From NCBI GenBank assembly GCA_002270565.1, contig NQMI01000143.1, positions 52,179 to 116,178 of the forward strand: a DNA stretch of 64,000 nt, written 5' to 3'. The notes beneath the pieces are model-generated. The model saw only the letters and a list, made by a program, of their open reading frames with translations. It searched no databases and was not told the DNA's origin. Both the position numbers and the translations under genes were made by a program. This document shows, one piece after another, positions 56,238-64,000 of the stretch (within the stretch, counting starts at the first letter, position 1; every line of letters starts with the position of its first letter). This DNA is from Stenocarpella maydis (Eukaryota > Ascomycota > Sordariomycetes > Diaporthales > Diaporthaceae).

Positions 56238-57941
56238 TTATGGAAATGCAGAAAAGCATGAGCCAGCGGAGGATGCAGGGCTCCATCCCACGCACTTGTA
56301 ACAGCTCAAGAGGCCATCAGGGTCGTACTTGTTTTTCAGTGCGACAAGCGGCGCGTAATTCTCCCCCCACCAAGCCTCTTGCCAATCTGGTGTGAAGATG
56401 CTGGCCTCGTTCATGTATGCGCTCCCACCCGTAAAATTGGCCATTTGCGTATCCAGAGCCAAGAGGGTTGAGGCTGCTGCTTGCCGCTGCTCGATCGTGC
56501 TGTTCCATGCCCACGTTGAGCCTATCCCCAGCTCCCATACCGCTGTCCGCCAGGCCGGTGTGGCCGACGTCGAATTCGCCGTGGTGTTGTAGAGGACGGG
56601 GCCCACGACCGGGATATATGGGCTCGACCCTTTGTTCACCACCTCCGTGAGGAAGCTCATGACTTCGGCCCGGCCGGCAGAGTCGGCGAAGGCGGACTGA
56701 GGTACAAGCTGGCTCCCTGCTAGATGGGTGTTGCCCACTGCGACCTCGTTGGCAAGGACATACTTCTGGTAGAATGGGTACCAGGACTCATACTCCTCGA
56801 AAATAGCCACTCCGCCCTGCGATTGTGCGTAGGTGACTAGGGGGGCAAGTGAGGCCTCTGCTTCTTCGAGGGAGAGCAAGGGCGTAATGTTGATGAGTGA
56901 GCTTCCCGAGACGTGGCCTCCCCAACCCTCAGATGCCCATTTGAGCGTTTCGTTGACGATAATTTCCAGGAAGGGCAGGATAGTAGTCTTGTTCGACGTG
57001 AACGAGACGGAAGCGGCGACAAAGCTGACGGCCGGCTCGACTTTGTGCGTGGTCTCCATCACAACTCCAAAGGTCCCGCCGCCGCCTCCTTTCAGGGCCC
57101 AGAAGAGATCCGGGTCACTGCAGGCATTGACGGTTCGGAATTGGCCGTCCGGAGTAACGATCTTGAATTGAAGCGTGCGATCGATCCCCAGACCAAAGAC
57201 GGGCGACAGGACGCTATGGCCGCCCCCCAGAGCCCAACCGCCCGACGCTCCAACCGTGGAAGCGTAGCCCCCCAGAATGGTGACATTGTTTGCATCCGCA
57301 AATGCATATGCATCCTCGAAGTTCACACCTGCCCCGGTGGTAATGGCCTGGACGGGCTCCGCAGCGCAGCCCTCGGGTACGAACTCCGCGTCATAGGTGA
57401 GATTGCTCATGCTCCTTGTCCAGAGCATAAGGGTGCCGTTTCCGCTACTCCTCCCGAGATAGTCATGGCCGCTGTTCTTGATGGCAAGCGGCGTGCCTGT
57501 GCGTCTGGATAAGTCAAAGGAGGCTTGAACATCGCTCGGTCCTCGGACTTCGACGTAGTAGGATGGAACGTCCCCCTGCGAGCAGGTTGCGTTGGCGAAG
57601 GCCAGGGGATCAGCCGGGTCTTTGTTGTCGAGGAGGCACTGATCGGCAGGGTTCGAAGCGCATTCCTCGGCCTGGTTGTTCATATATCCACTTGGGATAT
57701 TGGCGCGATAGAAAGGCGACGTGTAATTGGCCTGGACAGCCGCACAGGCGGCCGCATCTGGCTGGGAAACCTGGGAGTTGTAGCTTGAAAAGCATGGCGC
57801 TGACAAGGGTCGAAGGGCATGCAGACGGCCTTGGAGGGTGACGTTCAAGCTGTCCCAAGCTGAGGGGGCCTGTGCTGGCACCGTAGCAGCATTTGATGCA
57901 TGCGACGACGAGAAGACAAGAAACAGCGCTAGCAGCAGCAT
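56238..57941 (-). CDS. Secreted FAD-linked oxidoreductase (BBE-like, VAO family)
   Basis: A single exon of 567 residues on the minus strand. A signal peptide spans ~18 residues (MLLLALFLVFSSSHAS). The FAD PCMH domain begins near residue 125 (VPSYYVEVRGPSDVQ). His159 in AIKNSGHDYLGRSSG is the expected covalent 8-alpha-histidyl attachment site. The second loop reads GGYASTVGASGGWALGGGHS (residues 224-243) and lacks the cysteine that makes a bicovalent link in plant berberine-bridge enzymes. GGGGGTFGVV and the C-terminal BBE segment (TPDWQEAWWGENY, KYDPDGLLSCYKCVGW) complete the fold. Such enzymes oxidise sugars, alcohols or secondary-metabolite intermediates with O2; the substrate is unknown. 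The transposon lies ~20 bp past the stop. Confidence 0.94.
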   Translation of the reverse strand: MLLLALFLVFSSSHASNAATVPAQAPSAWDSLNVTLQGRLHALRPLSAPCFSSYNSQVSQPDAAACAAVQANYTSPFYRANIPSGYMNNQAEECASNPADQCLLDNKDPADPLAFANATCSQGDVPSYYVEVRGPSDVQASFDLSRRTGTPLAIKNSGHDYLGRSSGNGTLMLWTRSMSNLTYDAEFVPEGCAAEPVQAITTGAGVNFEDAYAFADANNVTILGGYASTVGASGGWALGGGHSVLSPVFGLGIDRTLQFKIVTPDGQFRTVNACSDPDLFWALKGGGGGTFGVVMETTHKVEPAVSFVAASVSFTSNKTTILPFLEIIVNETLKWASEGWGGHVSGSSLINITPLLSLEEAEASLAPLVTYAQSQGGVAIFEEYESWYPFYQKYVLANEVAVGNTHLAGSQLVPQSAFADSAGRAEVMSFLTEVVNKGSSPYIPVVGPVLYNTTANSTSATPAWRTAVWELGIGSTWAWNSTIEQRQAAASTLLALDTQMANFTGGSAYMNEASIFTPDWQEAWWGENYAPLVALKNKYDPDGLLSCYKCVGWSPASSAGSCFSAFP

Positions 57942-59155
57942 GGTTAGATCAAGCTTCAGGTCTCAAAGCCAATTTTTTGTCGAGGAAGTGATCCGAACAG
58001 GCCTTGCCAGGTGAGGACGTTGGGCTAATTATTCGGCTAGTTAGCTAGTTTTGTAGATGGCATTGCAACCCCTGTCCCTCCAGGGCTCGAGATGCATGAT
58101 GCTAGATCGGAGATGACCAGTGGATACTTGGCCAAGCCTTGGCCAAGCCGGCCAAAGAAAAACGAAAATAGGGCCGTAGGAATCGCCGTCTGCAAACCCC
58201 ATGAGGGGTTGAGGACCCGTATTTCTTCGCTGGAATATCGTGGCGCACCTATTACTTGCCGGAAGCTTCTGTCTGAGGTAATTGCAACAGCCATATGACA
58301 CCGAGATAGTGTTGACGGGCATTGAGGAGAGCGGTTGCATCAGGGTATGGGTGTCTGTGCCAAACCCCCCTCCCTCGCGGCCTTCTCCTCAGCTCCTTTC
58401 TCTACGATGGATTTGACCAACTGCTCAAGTGGCCAGACCAGCAACATTGAGCGATGGCCATCTCTCCTGAACGATGGTACATAGATATTTTCAATGGTCA
58501 ATGAATCAAGATTTTCGCGACCGGTCTACACCTCTCCAGGCATCTCAAGGGACCCTGTGATGGTACGCTGCGAGTGGTATTGCTCTTAGGGATTTGGCAT
58601 GCTCGTCTTTTGGTGGAGCGGGTGATACGTTGCCGTGGCGGTACGTAGTATATATGTGTCAGCCCCTATTCCAATCGGCTACCTCCTTCCGTGCCCTGGG
58701 GGCCTCGGGATGTGGGACAGGACAGCGGGTCCAGCACGTGTTTTCACGGAAGAGATACGCCGGGGACTTTTAACAAAATAATAAGCACTCCCCATAGCAT
58801 CCTTAGCCCCGATTCCGCCACACCTAGGATTTTAACAGTCTCCTTTCCTAATAGGTTTAATTTCTACTAGTAATTATTGTAACTAAGCAGTCTCTTATTA
58901 ATTCCTTAGAATTCATGAAATGATAATCTTTAGGGGTCTGTCCCGCAGGGTAGCGTTATCTGCCTGCATACACTAATACTTAAGCTTTTTACCCTTTCCC
59001 CTGTTCTGCATGCCGGCATTGCTTGTCTCACCCACGAGTCATGTCCCTTGCGCGTCTCCACGCATTGACCGCCGAGGAACCAAATCCCCGGGTCTACCCT
59101 GCATCAGATTTGGCTGCTTAACTTGTCCTTTCTGTCTTAAATTTGGAAGCTGCTA
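57942..59155. other. Divergent intergenic region, no gene seen
   Basis: Promoters of the oxidoreductase (-) and receptor (+) genes; no supported frame. Confidence 0.6.
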
Positions 59156-60626
59156 ATGAGCTCCGGCCGTCTTTCAGTTCATGCCAATCGCTTTCCCGTG
59201 CTGCTCGTGGGACTAGCCATCGTTAGCCTCATGGAGCCTCGTACACAGCACGCGTCTGTGGGCGACACGTACTGGGAGACTGTCTTGATTGTCGTCCCAG
59301 CCATTTTCTGCGCATTGGCCACACTATCCTACATCCTAAGACTGTTTTGTCGTCGGCTCCAGCGTGGTATCATCGCCAAGCTCGAGGATGTGCTGATGGG
59401 AATTGGGTTGATCCTTAGTTATGGCGTCACAGGATTCACCATCTACAGTTTGGCCACCCCGCCCCGATTCTTGCTAAAGTGTGGCGATTGATTTGGATTG
59501 TTAGCTGCCCTCAATGGTGTTGGCGTCCCTGCCAAGTCCCTCCCCGCCGACGAGCGGCGAAGGATCAACTTTGTGAGGAACCCCATGTCTGGTGCAAAGA
59601 AGGATGGACTTGGTTGGGGTATTACATCTACTGACGCTTCTTTCTTGGCAGGGAAGCTGGATGATCCAGAAGTTCTGGGCCCCATCCATGGCATTCATTA
59701 AGATAAGCATCCTCGTGTTCCTGAAGGCCACGTTGGGAGCGACAAAAACCTTTCGGACCGTCGCAAATGTCTTGATCGTCTTCATCGCCCTTTGGGCTAC
59801 CAGTGCCCTGCTGACGAACATATTCCAATGCTGGCCGGTCCAGTACTACTACGACAAGACGATCAAAGGGGGCCATTGCATGAAGGGACAGACATCTTTC
59901 TTCCAGGCAATGGGATCTTTCTCTCTGATCGCTGATGTCGGCATTCTTGTCCTCCCGATCCCGGTAATCTGGAAGTTGAACATGACATTGAGGCAAAAGA
60001 TAGCGGCCACTGTGGTGCTGTCTTTGGGGATATTGTATGCCGGGCCCCGCTGCAAATATTTGTAATCATGGTTACTTTGCTGACAGCCTGTCCTCTTGGT
60101 TAAGTGTTTGTGTTTTCAGCCTCCTCAGACTCGTAGAGTTTAGGTACTTCCTCCTGAGTGACCTATCTTGTAAGTAGCATTACCCAATGCCTTCCCCGTG
60201 GTTGCCATCCTGCCTGATTCTGACATTGGCTCTGCAGCATCGAGTGCGAAAGAATCGATCTGGACTACAATGGAGGTTAACGTTGCTATCATATGCGGCT
60301 GCCTGCCTATGCTTAAACCTCTCTTTGAAGGCTGTTTCGGAAGGTTCACTCCTAGCACGGGATACGGAAAATCGAACCGGTCAAAGTCTAACCCAGCCTC
60401 CACATCGAAGCTGTATCCCTCGCGAAATGATCAGTCTTTCCGGAGGATAGGCGAAGTCAGGTCTCATGCGTGGTCGGCCTCTGAGAAAACTTCGACAAGG
60501 GACTCGAGGGGCGAAACATCTCGGGTAGATGACGATGCAGGCTCATCGGAGATTGAACTTCATAGGATAGGAGTTCAAACTGACATATACCAGACAGAGG
60601 AGGCCCAAGTCACCACCCCGCCTTGA
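59156..60626 (+). CDS. PTH11-like rhodopsin-domain integral membrane protein
   Basis: Five exons, 59156-59447, 59505-59572, 59652-60034, 60120-60169 and 60238-60626, give 393 residues. The first intron has a weak GTTTGG donor, so that junction is the least certain. Membrane helices include VLIVVPAIFCALATLSYI, VLMGIGLILSYGVTGF, FIKISILVFLKATLG, VANVLIVFIALWATSAL, FSLIADVGILVLPIPVIW, a helix through VVLSLGIFLLRLVEF, and WTTMEVNVAIICGCLPML. The IFQCWPVQYYY and CMKGQTSFFQAMGSFSLIADVGILVLP segments are typical of fungal rhodopsin-domain (PTH11-type) receptors; the loop NGVGVP replaces the common NGxGxH. The ~120-residue tail is hydrophilic. The family includes appressorium surface-sensing receptors, but most members are uncharacterised. 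There is no CFEM domain. Confidence 0.84.
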
Positions 60627-60639
60627 ATAAAAAGAGACT

Positions 60640-61300
60640 TATCTTTGATAGCCCCCTCGTGTTTGCAGCTAATACTTGAAAATTTAATATTATTTAATGT
60701 TTCATATCATAACATACCGACTACATGCTTATAGAAAGTAGCGATATCGCTTTAATATAAACAGAGTAGTAGCTTATTATAATAGTTATAAGCCCGGGAG
60801 GTAAATTTCACCTCATTTTAGTTATAATTAAAGTAACTTATAACTTTCCCAGAGAGTACCTCAACCCCTAAGAGGTTAAGAATTTAAATATACCTAAGGG
60901 TAAAAGAAAATAAGACCCTCTTTAATTAGCCTATATAGCTTTATAAATAAAAACTTATAGTAATTTATTACTTTACTTATTAATGTTCCTTATGAACTAG
61001 GAGATATACTATGATATAAAGACTATATATATATATATATATATAATAAGTAGTAATGCTGCTTTTAAATATATAAAATAATAGTAAGTTAATTTATAAT
61101 GTTTTATATATTAATGCTTAATTAAACTTAAAAGTTTAATATTATTTTATAATAGAATTTAAATAGTTATAATAAATTTATTTTATTTAAATATCTTTTA
61201 TAATATATTAAACTATATATTAAGTATAACTGATAATGTTAATCAATTCTATTTAAAATTAGTGAATGCTTTTTTTCATTTTATGACCTATATTAGTATG
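60640..61300. other. AT-rich block with (TA)n tract
   Basis: About 650 bp of highly AT-rich sequence, including a (TA)11 microsatellite at 61024-61045. No coding sequence; resembles RIP-degraded repeat relics. Confidence 0.8.
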
Positions 61301-62023
61301 GATTCTCAGTACCTTGGTGAGATGCATGGCTCAGCATGTCGGTTAATAATTTAGCGGCTGTGTAAGTATGGAATGAGCAGCGTGGTGTGACACCCACAGA
61401 TAGGCGGTATGGACTGAGCAGAAGGCCAAGATGATGGCGAGGCTGCGGGGAAATCTTTAAAGGTCAACCAGGCCGTCATGAGATGTCACCATGTTACAAC
61501 CGCAGTTGGACCTGATAATGGATGGCCAGGGATACTACAAAGCGAGGAACCGTGCAGGGCTAGCGGCAGTTCTTTCTGTCATCCATAGTCTGTGTTTGTA
61601 TCCAGGCAGCCGTGTGCATCCATGGTGTTTGTTTGCATCAGGTCTCTCGCTCGACAAAGAAACACACCCTCCAATGAGACACGAACAAGCTTTGGGCCTT
61701 GTTTGTCAAATGTGTCGTGGAAAGCCCCCGCATACAACATCCCTTTGACAGCCAGTCTTCCACTATAGATATAGCACATCTGATTGGTCCCTGGCCCTAA
61801 AGACTATGCATTGGTGCCGAAGTGTTCATCAAAGGGATGAGGTACATTCATAGCCGCCCCTGCCACTTGTCGCTCCCTAAATGCACGTGGACTCTCGTGG
61901 CACCGACTCATTCAACGTTGACCAGAAGAAACAGGCTGCAACGAAAAGAAACAACCTGTAGCCCTTTCTGTCGGCCAGCTCCCTTGTAGAATAAATCGTC
62001 TCTTCTTCACACCATTTCTCAGC
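61301..62023. other. Intergenic region
   Basis: Short frames only; promoter side of the DUF7924-like gene. Confidence 0.55.
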
Positions 62024-63664
62024 ATGAACGGCCAAGGACCCGAATCCCGGCTCCGCCGCGCTCGTGTACAACAGGAAAAGCCGTTAGTTGAGAACGATAC
62101 ACTGCTTGCAAAGGGAGCGCAGTCGATACCCACAGACACACAAGCAAGTAGGTATTTTACCATGACCGCAAGATTGATTAAACATGCTAATATGTATGGT
62201 ATAGGTTGCTTGAGACGTAGTGCCAGATTTCAACCACGACAGTACTCCCAGGCCGCTCAATATCCTCGCATCGCATCATTGGTAGGTTCCCACGAAGCCC
62301 AAGTAGGTACCGGAGGTATTCCTTCAGTTCCAAATAGAGCTATGTTTCCGCGGTCAACTAGACAATAATTTAGAGTTGAGGCCAAGAAATTAGAGCACGC
62401 CGCCGAGGCAGAACAATGTTCGCTCATGGAAGTCAACTACTAACGGCTTGTATAGACTGTGCAGCGGCCACAGCCTCCCAGACGCCGGGAAACCTTGGCC
62501 CTTGAGCCCAAGGCCGAGGAGAAAGATCAAATCCCTCCGAGTCCTACCACGCTATCACGGAAACGGCAGATCGACGGCGAGGGCGACGACAACGAGCATT
62601 GGCCGAAGCGAGCGCGGCTGACACAGAAAAACCTGACCTTATTCAACAAGATGGTGAAGAAAAAGGGTGGGAAGAAGGCGTCGCCGTCGGAATCCACAAC
62701 TGAGTCGTTGACAAAAAAGAGTATATCAGCGGCGTCATCTGGCTTTGCCGATCAAGTCTATAAAAATGGCATCCTCCATCCACGTCTCTCCAAGGCGCCC
62801 AAGAACCTCGAGGATATTCGTAAACGACACGCTATAACCCGTGCAAGCCCTTCACCGACTGAGTCAGAGTTCAATCGCTATGCCAACAGCGTTGCGGTAG
62901 CACCCAACGAAGCAACTATGGTCTATGAAGTGGGTGGAAGGCTGTTGAAGGAGTATGATGATAACAGCTATCACAAAGTGTTCAGCCAAGCATTCACGGG
63001 TTTTCCAAAAGATGTAGGCTTCAACAATAACCTATCATCTCCGCGGCCTGACTTTATCGAGGGACTAGAAAAGCAAGAATACGACCCAGTTCCCATCGAC
63101 CACATCAACGGAGCAATCCTTTACAAAGACAACCCTTTTCCCCTAACACTGCCACATTTGGCTGGGGAGTGGAAGGGACGTGGAAAAGATATGGAAAAAG
63201 CAAGGCTCCAAAGTGCCTATACTGGAGCGTCCCTTGTCTATGCGCGGAACGAGGCCCTTTCCTACATGGGGAAATCTGACCCCCCCGGCCATGCCGAAGT
63301 GACGACTTTCACCACGGACGGCACCCATATCAACTTCTATGCGCATTATGCTGCTCCCTCCGATGACGGCATGCCCAAATACCATCAGTATGAGTATGCG
63401 TCGATAAACGTGAAGGGTTCCCACCAAGGGCACAAGGATGGCCAAAGGGCGCTCAGGAATGAGCAAGACCACGCGAAGAAACAGTCATACACCTTGAGGG
63501 ACGAGGCGAAAAAACACTGGAAACAGCAGCGCAGTGAACTTTGTTCCATTACCGAGGGAAGCCCTATGCCCCTTCCTGATGTAGGGAGGGCAAATGCAAA
63601 CGACGATGAAGCTGACTATGAGGTGGTCGAGCTGCCCTGCCAGCCTACGTCTTCCCGCACCTGA
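62024..63664 (+). CDS. DUF7924-like fungal protein
   Basis: The main exon (62456-63664) is certain as a frame but has no ATG at its beginning. It is preceded by a textbook branch/acceptor (CTACTAAC...TATAG). A three-exon model, 62024-62147, 62205-62281 and 62456-63664, gives 469 residues in frame; a later donor at 62303 would also fit, so the N-terminus is tentative. The N-terminal part is basic and probably nuclear (KRQIDGEGDD, KRARLTQK, KKKGGKK). The conserved C-terminal half has LPHLAGEWKGRGKDMEKAR, YTGASLVYARNEAL, KSDPPGHAEVTTFTTDG and FYAHYAAPS, which I recall as the fungal DUF7924 domain. The ExK-like GEWKG segment resembles nuclease cores, but this is a guess. Function is unknown. Confidence 0.7.
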
Positions 63665-64000
63665 GAGTTAGGGCTAGGTGTTGGAATAGCGGTCATAGTT
63701 CACCCACCGAGCTTTTTCCGTAAATTTTCTCAAGAAATTATCATGTCTATCTAGTACCTCTCAAATTAGAAAAAAAGTTACCCCGCAACCAAGCTCCGTA
63801 TACCTCTCTGCATGCCCCCCCAAGGGGCCCTCCACACGCCCAGACGAAAACCTTATATACACCTAGAGGATTTAAGGTTTCCATAGCTATAAATTGACTC
63901 TAAGTTTTTAACCAAAATTTATTATAATATATAAAGAAGAATACTAACTTATATGAGGGCGTTGGCGGCGGGTGACCGGTCACCCTAGGGGGTGCGTGCC
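63665..64000. other. Right edge with shared short repeat
   Basis: No gene. Contains GGGCCCTCCACACG at 63825-63838, identical to 16620-16633, and an AT-rich stretch near 63900-63945. Confidence 0.55.

Noticed and set aside
62459..63664. Start of the DUF7924-like protein at 62459
   Set aside because: That codon is GTG and lies 4 bases after a clear TATAG acceptor; the true start must be in an upstream exon.
1..64000. CRISPR arrays, bacterial operons or phage genes
   Set aside because: None seen; splice sites and fungal protein families show a eukaryotic nuclear region throughout.

Overview
The window reads as nuclear DNA of a filamentous ascomycete, most likely a Sordariomycete. Genes carry short introns of about 48-93 nt with fungal donor, branch and acceptor signals (GTRAGT, CTRAC, YAG or AAG). 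Several proteins belong to fungus-restricted families: Egh16-like virulence factor, SUR7/PalI, DUF1748, PTH11-type rhodopsin-domain receptor, and SRPK-like kinase with a fungal layout. No CRISPR, operon or bacterial signal was seen. I support 20 protein genes, one broken kinase gene and one decayed DNA transposon. Exon borders were placed by hand from splice signals, reading frame and family conservation.

Layout. 2-9 kb: three hydrolases in a row on the + strand (phospholipase B, alpha/beta hydrolase, possibly GPI-anchored type-B carboxylesterase). 9-12 kb: a conserved fungal protein with a GC-AG intron and a MYND/SET protein, both on the - strand. 14.6-16.7 kb: an SRPK-like kinase broken by two frameshifts, followed by telomere-like and A-run/GGGCCC repeats. 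17-27 kb: DUF1748 protein, GNAT acetyltransferase, glutathione transferase with a second GC-AG intron, SUR7/PalI protein, SWIM+RING protein, Egh16-like secreted protein. 30-31.5 kb: SREBP-class bHLH regulator. 34-42 kb: a DAL5-family transporter divergent from a 1343-residue 5-oxoprolinase/hydantoinase. 42.8 kb: a 60-residue secreted six-cysteine peptide. 44.8-46.3 kb: vWA protein with a Pro/Gly/Tyr/Gln-rich tail. 49-53 kb: a bZIP regulator, Acr3 arsenite efflux pump and Acr2-type arsenate reductase. 54-56.2 kb: a Fot1/pogo-type element with matched inverted repeats, TA flanks and RIP-like decay, ending about 20 bp from the stop of a secreted FAD oxidoreductase. 59-64 kb: a PTH11-like receptor, an AT-rich block and a DUF7924-like protein.

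Two functional groupings stand out. Acr2 reduces arsenate to arsenite and Acr3 exports it; with the adjacent bZIP gene this has the same make-up as the yeast ARR1-ARR2-ARR3 cluster, although the bZIP is not of the Yap type. The transporter/5-oxoprolinase pair looks like an uptake-plus-hydrolysis module for a cyclic amide or imide nitrogen source. The AT-rich blocks (about 50.1-50.25, 53.15-53.7 and 60.65-61.3 kb) and the decayed transposon mark the right third as repeat-affected sequence. Secreted hydrolases, the Egh16-like protein, the PTH11-like receptor and the cysteine-rich peptide suit a plant- or insect-associated lifestyle, but that is inference.
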